A stretch of DNA of 23,731 nt from assembly GCA_964510955.1 (NCBI GenBank), contig CAZEDW010000053.1:1-23731 (forward strand). Direction: 5' to 3'. The notes beneath the pieces were generated by a model. The model saw only the letters and a list, made by a program, of their open reading frames with translations, was not told the origin of the DNA and made no database searches. Of the stretch, positions 1 through 8,961 are shown piece after piece. The DNA is from JAFLCM01 sp964510955. Its GTDB lineage: Bacteria; Planctomycetota; Phycisphaerae; Phycisphaerales; UBA1924. The position numbers and the translations under genes were made by a program. Numbering within the stretch: the first letter of the stretch is position 1; the number at the start of each line of letters is the position of its first letter.

Positions 1-263
1 CGCGGGCGGAATCCGAAGCCACAGGGCTGGGCCGGGGCGGGGGCGGGGGCGGGGGCGGGGCATGGGGGAGGGTACGCGGGTAAGCGATCAAACGGACTCG
101 GGCTCAACCGCCATGACCAGCCAAGCCAACCTGGCCGGGCCGGCCTTCGGGACGCCCGAACAACTATGTACCCCGCCGCGCCATGCCGGGTTTCGCCCTG
201 GCGCCTTGGTAGTCCCGAGAGGTCTGAGCATGCACCGGGCAACCGCCCGAGTCCCATCGGCGT
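1..263. other. Non-coding left edge, no gene seen
   Basis: No reading frame here has a recognisable protein, a ribosome binding site or a sensible composition. It is the sequence downstream of the minus-strand DinB-like gene, whose stop is at 264. The only distinct structure is the G-rich tract at 29-67. A small hairpin (CGGGC, loop AACC, GCCCG) occurs around 236-251 but is not followed by a T-run. A gene running off the left edge cannot be excluded. Confidence 0.6.
29..67 (+). repeat. G-rich tandem tract, possible G-quadruplex
   Basis: Runs of four to five G separated by single C bases follow one another here (GGGGC repeated), ending in a further five-G run after CAT. Four or more closely spaced G-runs with one-base loops is the classical pattern for an intramolecular G-quadruplex. 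That the structure forms, and that it has a role, is inference; it may simply be a slippage-prone repeat. Confidence 0.6.
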
Positions 264-788
264 TTATGGAACCTCCACCCGCAGCGGCGCCCCCACAAGC
301 TCCCGCTTCCGCAGCAGGTGCTTCATGTGCCCGCGCAGGTGGTCCACATACAGCTCCACGAACTGCGCCAGCGTCACCAGCCCGCGTTGGTTGTGGACCC
401 CCGCCCGCTCGAACGTCGCGTCCGGCAACCGGCGCAGCACCGCCGCCGTCATCCGCCGGTTGTCCGCAAACAGGCGGCACACCCGCTCCAGGTCCTCATG
501 CTCATAGAACAGTGACTTGGCCATCGCCGTCTCGTCGTACGCGATCAGCAGCGGGCGCTCCTCGGCGATCACCCGCCGCATCCGGTGCGTCGCCACAAGG
601 TCGCTCTCCAGCAGGTGCACCACGATCTGCTGGATGCTCCACGTCCCGGGCACCGGCACGGCGTTCAACTGCTCGCGCGTCAATCCCGCGATGCCACGGG
701 CAGGAACGTCGGCCCCGGCTTCGTACTGTTCGATGGGTGGGCGTGTCATCCCGCACAGTACGCGGGCCAAGGGCAAGGGTTCATTCAC
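264..788 (-). CDS. DinB/YfiT-like putative metal-dependent protein
   Basis: A 174-residue protein of normal DinB-family length. DinB-like proteins are four-helix bundles that bind a divalent metal through three histidines; many act as thiol-dependent transferases or have unknown substrates. Visible support: the segment around residues 49-60 (TWSIQQIVVHLLES) gives the first histidine, H58, and the C-terminal helix around 148-157 gives the HxxxH pair H150 and H154. No signal peptide is seen, so it is probably cytoplasmic. The start is GTG at 788, overlapping the TGA of the upstream zinc-ribbon gene by four bases (GTGA), which suggests translational coupling. No Shine-Dalgarno sequence separate from the upstream coding sequence is evident. 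Family assignment is fairly sure; substrate unknown. Confidence 0.85.
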   Translation of the reverse strand: MNEPLPLARVLCGMTRPPIEQYEAGADVPARGIAGLTREQLNAVPVPGTWSIQQIVVHLLESDLVATHRMRRVIAEERPLLIAYDETAMAKSLFYEHEDLERVCRLFADNRRMTAAVLRRLPDATFERAGVHNQRGLVTLAQFVELYVDHLRGHMKHLLRKRELVGAPLRVEVP

Positions 789-1207
789 TCGCGTCGAAGC
801 CCGCCCGCGGCCCAGGCGCCCGCGTCGCCCACGACGTCATACCCGCCGCCACATTCCGGGCACACCCCCGCCGGCGTCAATCCGTTCACGTCGTACGCGC
901 AGTGCGTGCACAGTCTGCCGCCCGAAGACCGCCACGCCCGACGGATCCAGCGCAGCCGCAGATAGGCAACCGGGAACACCACCACCAGCGGCGCCGCGCC
1001 CATCACCAGCGGCACCCACCGCACGATCCCGCCTTTGGGCCAGCCCAGCGCGTTGCGCAGCGCTACATACATGACCGTCGCTCCCACCAACGCCACCGAG
1101 ATCACCAGTGACCAGCGCGCCACCCGCCCCATCACCGGCGGAAGGTCGCCCCACGGTCGCAGGAGAGATCGGCCCACATGACGATCATACAAAACGACCA
1201 ACATCAT
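785..1207 (-). CDS. Two-helix membrane protein with C-terminal zinc ribbon
   Basis: A 140-residue protein with two hydrophobic segments, about residues 32-50 and 64-83, followed by a basic stretch (RLRWIRRAWR) and a C-terminal zinc ribbon with C100xxC103 and C116xxC119. Zinc ribbons of the form CxxCxYDxxG...CPxCG are abundant in Planctomycetota, usually on small membrane proteins of unknown role; the basic flank suggests the ribbon lies in the cytoplasm. The frame stays open up to 1459, but I chose ATG at 1207 because AGAGG lies 11 bases upstream and the extension is polar, low-complexity and overlaps the divergent gene. A second ATG follows immediately at 1204. It is the first gene of a pair with the DinB-like gene. 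Specific function unknown. Confidence 0.75.
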   Translation of the reverse strand: MMLVVLYDRHVGRSLLRPWGDLPPVMGRVARWSLVISVALVGATVMYVALRNALGWPKGGIVRWVPLVMGAAPLVVVFPVAYLRLRWIRRAWRSSGGRLCTHCAYDVNGLTPAGVCPECGGGYDVVGDAGAWAAGGLRRE

Positions 1208-1318
1208 CGCCCCGATAACCTCTGAAAAACTCTGCACCGTTCGCGATGCAATACGCGGCGCCGCCGTCCGTTCAAACTCTGGCCTCGCGTGGGAAGCCGC
1301 TGCTGTCAGAGCGCTCGT

Positions 1319-3679
1319 ATGCCCGCCATCCACCCGACGGTTCCCCGATTCCTCCTCCTGGCACTCTGGCTCGGCGCCGACGCCGCTGCGTCTCACGCGC
1401 AACAGTGGCTCCCCCTGGGCGGCCCCGAGGGCGGCACCGTCACCGCCCTGGCCTATCACCCAGCCACCGGCGCCATGCTCGCCGGCACGGGCGTCCAGAC
1501 CTCGTACATCGTCACGCCAAACGCAGGGTCGGTGTACCGCTCGCTCGACCGCGGCGCGACGTGGCAGGACGTATCACAGGACATCACCGCTGCGGCGCCG
1601 ACGACATGCCGCGTGCGCGGGCTAAGCGTCTCACCGCTCGCGGGAGCTGAAATCCTCGCGGGCCTTGACGGCGGCGGCGTGTTCCGCTCGGTTGACGCCG
1701 GGCTCCACTGGTCCGCCCTTAACGCGGGCCTGACGCGACCGTTCATCCGCGCCGTGGCCCACGACTCAACCGGCGCCCGCTACGCCGCCACCGACACGGC
1801 GGGTGTGTTCACCATGTCCGCCGCCGGCGCCACATGGGCCGCCATCAACACAGGGCTGACCAGCCTTCGCACCAACTGCCTGGCGTTCGGCCCCGGCTAC
1901 GTGCTGGTGGGCACCGCCGACCTCGGCGTGTTCAAGCGGGTCGGCGCCGGGTCGTGGGCCGGGGCATCGGTCGGGCTGCCCGCCGCGTCCATCAACAAGC
2001 TGATCCGCACCGGCGCAGGAGCGCTCTACGCCGCCACGGGCGCGGGGTTGTATGTGTCCAGTGACGACGCGGCCAACTGGACGCCCGCCCCGGGGGGCGG
2101 CGTGGTCGCTGGGATCGGCATCCGTTCCGTGTTCGAGTCCGGCAACACACTTGTAGCGGGCGGCGACACGGTCGTGTACCGCAGCGTCGCGGGCAATGCT
2201 TGGGAAACCATCACCGCGGGCTTCACCGGTTTCGGCCCGGCGGCGCTCGGCGCCGACCCGCTCGGGCGCATCTACTGCGGAACGCTCGACCGAGGCGTGC
2301 TGGTCTCCGACGACGGCGCCCAGACCTGGGCCGAGTCCAACACCGGCATCCGCGCCCACTCGATCCACCGCATGGTGGTCACGCCCGCGGGCATGATCGT
2401 CGCCGGAACGCGCACCGGCGGAATTGTCCGCTCCACCGACGGCGGCGCGACGTGGGAGCCGCCCCCGGCCGGCCTCGAACACCGGCTGATCTTCGCGCTC
2501 AACCGCTCGCCGTGGGGCGACCTCTACGCCGGCAACTACACCATCGCCAACAACATCCCCGACGGCCACGCCTGGCGCTCCACCGATGAGGGCGCCACGT
2601 GGTCCCCGCTGGACAACGGCATGGTCAGCTCGATGGTCAGCGGTTTCGCCTTCTCCGGCGTCACGGGCGAGGTCTGGAACTCCTCGGCGTGGAACCCCGG
2701 CGGCGTCACCCTCTCTTCCAACGGCGGCTCCGCGTGGAACCGCTTCGGCCCGCCACAGAACATCCCGGCGTACTGCCTGCTCCGCACGCCTTCGGGTGAT
2801 CTGTACTTCGGGTCCGAGGGACAGCAGGTGTGGAAGTACCAGGCATCCACCAACCAGTGGCAGGCCAAGGGCCTCCAGCAGTCTCAGCAGTTCGCCCTCG
2901 CCCGCGACTCGGTCGGCAACATCTTCGTCGGCAACGACCGCAACCTCAAGGGCTTCTACCGCTCCACCGACGACGGCGCCACCTTCCAGCCGCTGGTGAA
3001 CTTCCCCGGCAACGAGGGCTACGCCATGCTCGTGCTCCCCAACGATGAGCTCTACGCGGGCACCAGCGGGAACGGCATCCAGCACTCCACCGACCACGGC
3101 GACACCTGGACCACCGCCAACACCGGCATGCCCAACGGCGCGTGCTTCGCCCTCGCCCTGGGACCCGATGCCCGCATTTACGCCGGCGGCGCGGGCGGCG
3201 GCGTGTTCCGATCCGCCACCCCGGTCTCCTGCGCCGCGTCCATCACCCAGCAGCCGCAGCCCGCGTCCTCGTGCCCCGGCGGCTCGGCGTCGTTCACGAT
3301 CACCGCGAGCGTCCCCAGCCCCGCCGTCGGCAGCTCGGGAGCGATCTCCTACCAATGGCGCAGAAACGGTGCGCCCCTCGCGGGCGCCACCCAACCCACG
3401 CTCACGCTCAATCCCGTGATGCAGTCCGACGACGCCACCTATGACTGCCTGCTGACCACGCCGTGCGGGACGGTCGCGTCCGCCGCCGCGCGCCTGCGCA
3501 TCTGCCCCGGCGACAGCAACACCGACGGCGTCGTCAACACCGCCGACCTCACCGTGCTGCTCGGCTCGTTCGGCCAGAGCGTCGCGCCGTGCGCCGACGG
3601 TGATCAGAACGCCGACGGGACCGTGAACACCGCCGACCTCGTCGCGCTACTGGCGATGTTCGGGCAGGCGTGCCCGTAG
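1319..3679 (+). CDS. Secreted Asp-box beta-propeller protein with Ig-like and dockerin-like domains
   Basis: A 786-residue exported protein. Residues 1-27 form a signal peptide (hydrophobic FLLLALWLGA, probable cut after SHA). Residues about 30-610 contain at least nine Asp-box/BNR-type repeats such as SLDRGATW, STDGGATW and STDHGDTW, as found in sialidase-, Vps10- and photosynthesis-assembly-like beta-propellers. Residues about 638-728 are Ig-like (YQWRRNG ... DDATYDC, with a probable disulfide). The last 58 residues are a two-repeat dockerin-like domain starting with Cys and ending FGQACP. No sialidase active site was identified, so a binding or structural surface role is more likely than catalysis. 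ATG 1319 is preferred over GTG 1289 because it gives a clean signal peptide; no strong Shine-Dalgarno supports either. It is divergent from the zinc-ribbon gene and converges on the TolC-like gene with a 30-bp gap. Confidence 0.85.
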   Translation: MPAIHPTVPRFLLLALWLGADAAASHAQQWLPLGGPEGGTVTALAYHPATGAMLAGTGVQTSYIVTPNAGSVYRSLDRGATWQDVSQDITAAAPTTCRVRGLSVSPLAGAEILAGLDGGGVFRSVDAGLHWSALNAGLTRPFIRAVAHDSTGARYAATDTAGVFTMSAAGATWAAINTGLTSLRTNCLAFGPGYVLVGTADLGVFKRVGAGSWAGASVGLPAASINKLIRTGAGALYAATGAGLYVSSDDAANWTPAPGGGVVAGIGIRSVFESGNTLVAGGDTVVYRSVAGNAWETITAGFTGFGPAALGADPLGRIYCGTLDRGVLVSDDGAQTWAESNTGIRAHSIHRMVVTPAGMIVAGTRTGGIVRSTDGGATWEPPPAGLEHRLIFALNRSPWGDLYAGNYTIANNIPDGHAWRSTDEGATWSPLDNGMVSSMVSGFAFSGVTGEVWNSSAWNPGGVTLSSNGGSAWNRFGPPQNIPAYCLLRTPSGDLYFGSEGQQVWKYQASTNQWQAKGLQQSQQFALARDSVGNIFVGNDRNLKGFYRSTDDGATFQPLVNFPGNEGYAMLVLPNDELYAGTSGNGIQHSTDHGDTWTTANTGMPNGACFALALGPDARIYAGGAGGGVFRSATPVSCAASITQQPQPASSCPGGSASFTITASVPSPAVGSSGAISYQWRRNGAPLAGATQPTLTLNPVMQSDDATYDCLLTTPCGTVASAAARLRICPGDSNTDGVVNTADLTVLLGSFGQSVAPCADGDQNADGTVNTADLVALLAMFGQACP

Positions 3680-3709
3680 CGAGACCAGGTGCGTTCGAAG
3701 GTCCCGCCG

Positions 3710-5521
3710 TCACTCCCCCTTCGCAGCCTCAAACCGAATCCCATTCCTTTCCAGCGCCGCCCCCCGCGCCTGCGCCAACTCCGCCAGCGACACGTTGTAA
3801 TCCACCACCGCCTGAGCCTCGTCAAGCTCGGCGCTCGCCAACGCGTCCTGCCTGCGGAACTTCAGGTCGAGAAAGTCCGGCGTCAGCGACTGGATCGTTT
3901 TCTCCTGCACCTCCAGCGTGCGGAGGTTCTCGGCCGCCGCGAGGCGCGCCCCGCGGGTCTGCTCGATCAGCCGCCGGTTGGCGCGCACGTTCCGCAGGGC
4001 GGTTTTCACCTCGAGCACCACCTGCTGGACCGTCTTGCGGTACACGCCCACGGACTTCATCTGTTCCAGCCGGCGCTGCCGATAGCCCGCCTCCGCCGCG
4101 CCGTTGCCGATCGGCTGCTCGAACGTCACCCCCAGCAGATAGTCCACGAACTTCGACTCGTCCACCTGTTCGTACGCCGCCCCGGCCCCCGTGCTCAGCC
4201 CGTGGAACTGGGCCTGCACCGCCAGGTCCAGCCGCGGAAGCCGCGTGTTCGCCGCCACCACCTTGCGGATCGACGCGTCGTCGATACCCAGCACCGCGAG
4301 GTTGACCTCGGGGCGGCGCCGGATCGCCTCGGTCACCGCGTCGGCGAGGCTGGCCTCCACGCCCGCGTCGGCGGCGCCGTCGGTCGGGTCCACCAGCGTC
4401 TCGGACGCCACCGTCAGCACCGGGTCGTTCACCAGCAGCTTGAGCTGATCCGACGCCTGGCGCAGTTGGTTGCGGGCGCGGATCAACGCGGCCCGACGCC
4501 GCTCGACCGTGGCGACGGCGTCCGAAAGCTCCGCGGGCTTGGCGTCGAACCCCGTTCGGCCCTGCAAGACATCGCGCGTCTGCACCCCGCGGTCCAGCAG
4601 CCGGTGCACGATCCCGAGGTTCCGCTTCGCCAAGACCAGCCGCCAATACGCCTGCTCCGTCCGCGTCACGACCTGGATGAGCGTCGATTGCAGATTCAGC
4701 ACCGAGGCGCGCTCGGCGTTTCGGTTCAGCCTGATCTCCGCCGTCGCCACGTCGGCCCCGAACCCGCGCAGCAGCGGCTGGTCCAGCCGCGCCGTCACCT
4801 GTGCCGCGTTGGACGGGTCCGGCGTGAGCCTCAGGTCCGGGCTGCTGTCGTTGCTGTACGTCTGCCCCTGGCTCAGCGTGAGCTGCCCGCCGCTCGTGAG
4901 CGGCTTGCGAAGCCCCGTCTCGTAAGCGACCGATTGCCCCACCTGCGCCGGCGGCCCCACCCGCGTCCCCCCGATCACCTGCGCCGGCTGCGGCCGGTCG
5001 ATGTTCGAGAAGTCAAAGCTGGTGAAGAACACCCAGTCAAACGCGGCCTGCGCCGCCGCCAGCTGCGCCGCGCTGATCGCCGGCTCGATCCGCGCCAGGT
5101 CCGCGTCGATATTGTTCGCCACCGCCGAGCCGATGGCCTGCCGCAGGCTCATCCCGAACGCCGGCGACCCCGAGGCGCCATCGAGCATGTCCGGCCCGGC
5201 GTCCAGCTCGCCGTCCCCGGCGCCGGCCAACCCCGCCGCGGTCGGCCCGCTCATCCGCTCCAGCTCAGCGAGGCGCTCGGGAGGGAACACCGGCCCCGCC
5301 GCCGGCTCGGCGTCCACCGTCCGCGCTGCCGGCGCCTCACCCACCCCCAACGCGGGCGCCGCCCGGATCGACTCGGTCTCACGCCGCGCCGACTCGATCA
5401 CGCTCCGGCGCAACGCGTCATCCGCCCGCCCGCTCAGCGGGTTGGAGCATCCCGACGCGACCATCGCCACCCCCACGCCAAGGGCGCCGCGGGCGAGCCG
5501 GGCACGGTTGACAAGCCTCAT
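3710..5521 (-). CDS. TolC-like outer-membrane efflux lipoprotein (OEP family)
   Basis: A 603-residue protein. Residues 1-24 are a lipoprotein signal peptide with lipobox ASGC (C25). From about residue 125 onward the sequence shows the paired helical/strand repeat of outer-membrane efflux proteins, with LDQPLLRGFG at 247-255, a hallmark seen in many TolC-like proteins. Long Ala/Leu/Arg/Glu-rich coiled-coil helices follow (for example TRTEQAYWRLVLAKRNL). The C-terminal helix ends SLAELAQARGAAL. It would form the trimeric outer-membrane exit duct of an RND, ABC or MFS efflux or type I secretion machine, but no inner-membrane pump or membrane-fusion protein is encoded here. The frame is open to 5638; ATG 5521 is chosen because it yields the lipoprotein signal. 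No clear Shine-Dalgarno is seen. Residues 26-120 are a polar, Ala/Pro/Glu-rich extension. Confidence 0.9.
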   Translation of the reverse strand: MRLVNRARLARGALGVGVAMVASGCSNPLSGRADDALRRSVIESARRETESIRAAPALGVGEAPAARTVDAEPAAGPVFPPERLAELERMSGPTAAGLAGAGDGELDAGPDMLDGASGSPAFGMSLRQAIGSAVANNIDADLARIEPAISAAQLAAAQAAFDWVFFTSFDFSNIDRPQPAQVIGGTRVGPPAQVGQSVAYETGLRKPLTSGGQLTLSQGQTYSNDSSPDLRLTPDPSNAAQVTARLDQPLLRGFGADVATAEIRLNRNAERASVLNLQSTLIQVVTRTEQAYWRLVLAKRNLGIVHRLLDRGVQTRDVLQGRTGFDAKPAELSDAVATVERRRAALIRARNQLRQASDQLKLLVNDPVLTVASETLVDPTDGAADAGVEASLADAVTEAIRRRPEVNLAVLGIDDASIRKVVAANTRLPRLDLAVQAQFHGLSTGAGAAYEQVDESKFVDYLLGVTFEQPIGNGAAEAGYRQRRLEQMKSVGVYRKTVQQVVLEVKTALRNVRANRRLIEQTRGARLAAAENLRTLEVQEKTIQSLTPDFLDLKFRRQDALASAELDEAQAVVDYNVSLAELAQARGAALERNGIRFEAAKGE

Positions 5522-5614
5522 TCGGCGCACAGCGCGCACGGTACCCCAATCCAATCCTCCCAGCCAGCACCACCCCGCCACCCACGGACCCCTCGGTGCC
5601 GATAGGATCGGGGC

Positions 5615-6355
5615 GTGAGCAGACCCCGCAGCCAGCACGATTCCCGCGGCCCCGAAGAGTCGCGCCGCCCCGAAGGCGCCCCCGAACCGCGTTATGTCGC
5701 CACCCGCGAGGGCTACGACGCCTGGGCACCCCAGTACGACTCCGACGGCAACCCCATCATCGCCCTCGACGAGACCATCACCCCCGCGCTGCTACCCGAC
5801 CTCAAGGGCAAGCGCGTGCTCGACCTGGGCTGCGGCACCGGGCGCCACACCCTGCGCCTCGCCCAGATGGGGGGCATCGTCACCGGCGCTGACTTCTCCG
5901 CGGGGATGCTCGCCCAAGCCGCCAAAAAGCCCGGCACCGACCGGGTGACCTGGGTCACCCAGGACCTCAACAGCGAGCTGCAGTTCATGCCCGGCTCGTT
6001 CGACGTCCTGCTCTGCGCCCTGGTCCTGGACCACATCCGGGACCTCGACCGCTTTTTCGGCCGCACCCGCGCCGTGTGCGGCCCCGGGGGCGTCATGGTC
6101 ATCAGCGTGATGCACCCGGCCATGATGCTCCGGGGTGTCCAGGCCCGCTTCTATGAACCCAGGAGCGACCAGGAGATCCGCATCGGCAGCGAGGCCAACC
6201 TGCTGAGCGACTACGTCATGGCCGCCCTCGACGCCGGCTGGCGCATCGACCATCTCGGCGAGCACGGCTACGACGAGGAGCTCGCGGCCAACATCCCCCG
6301 CGCCAAGCGCTACGTCGGCTGGCCGATGCTGCTGACCATGCGCGTGGTCAGGTAG
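5615..6355 (+). CDS. Class I SAM-dependent methyltransferase
   Basis: A 246-residue soluble protein with a Methyltransf_11-like Rossmann fold. Motif I is VLDLGCGTG at 68-76, the acidic residue after strand 2 is D93 (TGADFS), the strand-4 region is SFDVLLCALVLDH at about 128-140, and the post-strand GPGGVMVISVMHP is at about 156-168. It transfers a methyl group from S-adenosylmethionine to an unidentified small molecule or protein; nothing in the sequence fixes the acceptor. The N-terminal 25 residues are charged and probably disordered. Start is GTG at 5615 with AGGA seven bases upstream. It is divergent from the TolC-like gene across 93 bp, so the two may share a promoter region. It ends 95 bp before the convergent metalloprotease gene. 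Confidence 0.85.
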   Translation: MSRPRSQHDSRGPEESRRPEGAPEPRYVATREGYDAWAPQYDSDGNPIIALDETITPALLPDLKGKRVLDLGCGTGRHTLRLAQMGGIVTGADFSAGMLAQAAKKPGTDRVTWVTQDLNSELQFMPGSFDVLLCALVLDHIRDLDRFFGRTRAVCGPGGVMVISVMHPAMMLRGVQARFYEPRSDQEIRIGSEANLLSDYVMAALDAGWRIDHLGEHGYDEELAANIPRAKRYVGWPMLLTMRVVR

Positions 6356-6401
6356 CCCCGCACCGCACTTGGCCCTTTAGGACCAGCACGACAAAATGAA
6401 A

Positions 6402-6426
6402 CGAGGGGCCCTGAACGGGCCCCTCG
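6402..6426 (-). terminator. Rho-independent terminator of metalloprotease M1
   Basis: A perfect 10-bp inverted repeat (CGAGGGGCCC / GGGCCCCTCG) with a 5-base loop. Read on the minus strand it is followed by TTTCATTTTGTC, a U-rich tail, so it serves the minus-strand gene ending at 6451. It lacks a T-run on the plus side, so it is less likely to terminate the convergent methyltransferase gene efficiently. Confidence 0.8.
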
Positions 6427-6450
6427 CGATGGTCACTGTGATCGCCCGAC

Positions 6451-8676
6451 TCAGCAGGGGATGCCGAAGCTGCCCAGGAGCAGCGTCAGGTCAACCGTGT
6501 TGACCTGACCGTCGTTGTTCAGGTCGCCCAGGCTGCCCGGGGGCACCGACAGACCGAAGTTGCCCAGCAGCAGCGTCAGGTCGATGGTGTTGCGCTGACC
6601 GTCTCCGTTCAGGTCGCCCTGGCAATCCGGCGGCGGCGTCGTGATGATGAAGAACGCGGGGTTCGGCGTGCCGCTGGTCTGGCCGAACGAGTTGACCGCC
6701 ACGACCTTCCAGTAGTACGTGTGGCCCTGGGTGACGGTGCCCGGGCTGAGCGAGAGCGACGTGCTGGTGGTGCTGAGGTTGCTCACGATCGGGCTGGAGA
6801 AGTCAGAGTTGTCGTCGAGCGTGAAGAGGTAGTTGTCGGTGCTGCTGGCCGCCGACCAGCTGAACAGCGGCGTGGTGTTCGTGCTGCTCGAGCCGTTGGC
6901 GGGCGTGAGCAGGTTGAACGCGCCCGGCGGCGGAGGAGCCACGGCGCTGAACACGTCAACGGTGATCGTGTCGTCTTTGAACTGGCCGTTCGAGTCAGTC
7001 ACGCGCAGCTTCACGGTGCGGAGCCCGGTCGTGTTGTACGTCGTGCTCACCTCGCCGCCGCTGGCGTCGAAGATGCCGTCGTTCTCGAAGTCCCACTGGT
7101 ACGTCGAGATGACCGCCCCATCGGTCGCGCGCGAGAGCAGGTCGCCGCGGAACCAGCAGGGGAAGCCCTGGCCGATCCGCTTGTTCACGCCCGCCGAGGC
7201 CTGCGGCAGCGCCTTGGAAGTTCCGACGCGGATCGTGAGGTTGTACAACTGAACGAACTGATCCGTGGAAGTGTTGGGGCCGACGTCGAAGACCCGAACC
7301 ATGTAAGTGCCGGCGGCCAGCGTGCCGGCGCTGAGCGTCTCGGTCGCGCCCGCCGCCGCGCTCGCGGCGGTCTGCAGCACCGTCGTGCCCGCGGCGTCGC
7401 GGAGCTCGATGTTCAGGTTGCCCGCGTTGCTGGCGTTGATCGTCTGCTGCGTGCCCGAGCAGCTGCTCGACTGCTGGCCCGCGCTGTAGCTGCCGCCGGT
7501 CGGCGCGGCGCTGATGGTGATGCTCTGCGAGGAACTGATCGTGAACTTGAACCAGTCCGCGCTGGTGCCGTTGAACCCGGCCGTCCCGTTGGTCGAGAGG
7601 TCCTGCTCGATCACCGAGTGCAGGATCGGCGTCGTCAGGTTGCCGAAGTCCCTGGCGGTGCCCGCGGCGTTGTTGCCGGCGAACCGGTCGCCGAAGTTCC
7701 GCTGAGCCCCGCGCATGTCGTCGATCTGCACCATGTCGTACGCCGTGCTGATGAAAGGCTCCATCAGCTTGGTCGCGGTGCACGGGATGCTGTGGATCAT
7801 CGCCAGGCCGTGACCGTGCTCATGGGACAGCGTGTCGCGGATGAACCGGTAGTTCGTGGTCGCCGACAGGAAGTTCCCGCCGGTGAAGTCATCCGCGTCG
7901 ATGTTCATGTCGCTGCCGCTGCTGGTGAAGTTGTTGTACGCCAGCACGTTGTTCGCGCCGTCGAGACTGTACGAGCCGACCCGCACGTCGCCGCGGTTGG
8001 CGTTGCGTCCCGTGCCGGTGGACTCGGCGGTGTTGTCATCCGCCACTTCCGTGTAGGTCAGGCCGCTGCTGCGCTTCCACGACCCGAAGCACTGGCGGAT
8101 CAACTCACGCGCGCGATCGGTGTTGCCCGCGCCGAAGAACAGCGCCAGCTTGGACGCCAGCACGTTCGGACCGGTCCCGAAGCCCGACCCGGTGCCCCAG
8201 GTCACGCCGTCGGCAGGGAAACTGAACGTCAGCTGCGCCGCCTGGGCACGCCCCGAGCCGCCGCCGATCACGTTGCCCGCCCCGTTGAACACCGTCGAGT
8301 CGGTCCAGAACCGCTCGTCGCTGCTCTGCCCCACCATCGTCGGCGGCAGCAGGTCGTACAGCCGCATCAGCCGCTCCAGGTCCTCGGGCGTCCCATTGGC
8401 CGAGAAGCAGATCGGCGCGTGCTTCATCTTGTTGATCACGTCCGCCCGCTTGGCCTCGGGGTCGGCGAACGTGGAGCAGTACTTCCGCAGGGCCTGCGCG
8501 AACGCGGGGGGAAGCATGTCGTCGCTCACGCTCGTCGTGACGGCGCGGGTCGTCCAGCGCTGCGCCAGCGACAGCGGCTGCGCCTCGCCCTGAACCGACA
8601 CCGGCTCGCCCGCGGCGCACGTCAGGGCGCTCACGCCCAGCACGCCCATGCTCAGAATCACTCTCGGCAGCGTCAT
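6451..8676 (-). CDS. Secreted metzincin-like metalloprotease M1 with PPC, PKD, FN3-like and dockerin-like domains
   Basis: A 741-residue exported protein. Residues 1-23 form a signal peptide. The catalytic region (about 40-360) contains HEHGHGLAMIH at 285-295: H285, H289 and H295 would bind zinc, E286 is the general base, and M305 in KLMEP fits the Met-turn, as in matrixins (M10). The metzincin Gly at the eighth position is Ala here. Then come a PPC-like beta-sandwich (about 365-485), a PKD-like domain (about 495-570, TYQWDFENDG ... RVTDSNG), a proline-rich linker, one FN3-like module (about 585-680) and a 57-residue dockerin-like domain. It probably hydrolyses protein outside the cytoplasmic membrane. 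ATG 8676 has AGGAG eight bases upstream. It is a paralogue of the gene at 14284-17010. Two Cys follow the zinc site in both copies (IHSxPC). The 285-bp gap above it (8677-8961) shows no gene and only short TCCGG reiterations. Confidence 0.85.
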   Translation of the reverse strand: MTLPRVILSMGVLGVSALTCAAGEPVSVQGEAQPLSLAQRWTTRAVTTSVSDDMLPPAFAQALRKYCSTFADPEAKRADVINKMKHAPICFSANGTPEDLERLMRLYDLLPPTMVGQSSDERFWTDSTVFNGAGNVIGGGSGRAQAAQLTFSFPADGVTWGTGSGFGTGPNVLASKLALFFGAGNTDRARELIRQCFGSWKRSSGLTYTEVADDNTAESTGTGRNANRGDVRVGSYSLDGANNVLAYNNFTSSGSDMNIDADDFTGGNFLSATTNYRFIRDTLSHEHGHGLAMIHSIPCTATKLMEPFISTAYDMVQIDDMRGAQRNFGDRFAGNNAAGTARDFGNLTTPILHSVIEQDLSTNGTAGFNGTSADWFKFTISSSQSITISAAPTGGSYSAGQQSSSCSGTQQTINASNAGNLNIELRDAAGTTVLQTAASAAAGATETLSAGTLAAGTYMVRVFDVGPNTSTDQFVQLYNLTIRVGTSKALPQASAGVNKRIGQGFPCWFRGDLLSRATDGAVISTYQWDFENDGIFDASGGEVSTTYNTTGLRTVKLRVTDSNGQFKDDTITVDVFSAVAPPPPGAFNLLTPANGSSSTNTTPLFSWSAASSTDNYLFTLDDNSDFSSPIVSNLSTTSTSLSLSPGTVTQGHTYYWKVVAVNSFGQTSGTPNPAFFIITTPPPDCQGDLNGDGQRNTIDLTLLLGNFGLSVPPGSLGDLNNDGQVNTVDLTLLLGSFGIPC

Positions 8677-8961
8677 GCGGAACTCTCCTGTTCTCTTCTT
8701 TCCACCAGCGGCCGCGACCAGGACGCCCGCTCGTGTCGTTTGAAACTATGGGACCACACGCCCCCGCGCAGGCAACCCCCGCGCGGCCCGGATCTCCAAT
8801 CCGGCGGTTTCACTCTACGGGCAGCAGGCCCCTGAGGGAATGGGAGATTCTCCAACTCCCGAACTTAGTCGGTCCCGGAAGGATGTTGTCCGGGTCCGGT
8901 CCGGTCCCGGCACGGCCATGGCCCCATAAACGGGATGCGTTCTCGGTCCCCAAATCCAGCC

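Noticed and set aside
1208..1459. N-terminal extension of the zinc-ribbon protein up to 1459
   Set aside because: It would overlap the divergent propeller gene and adds polar low-complexity sequence; ATG 1207 has its own ribosome binding site.
3689..5605. A 638-codon plus-strand frame opposite the TolC-like gene
   Set aside because: Arg/His/Pro-rich shadow composition; the minus strand encodes a clear lipoprotein signal and OEP domain.
6721..8835. A 704-codon plus-strand frame opposite M1
   Set aside because: No family features; the opposite strand carries the zinc site and the dockerin-like tail.
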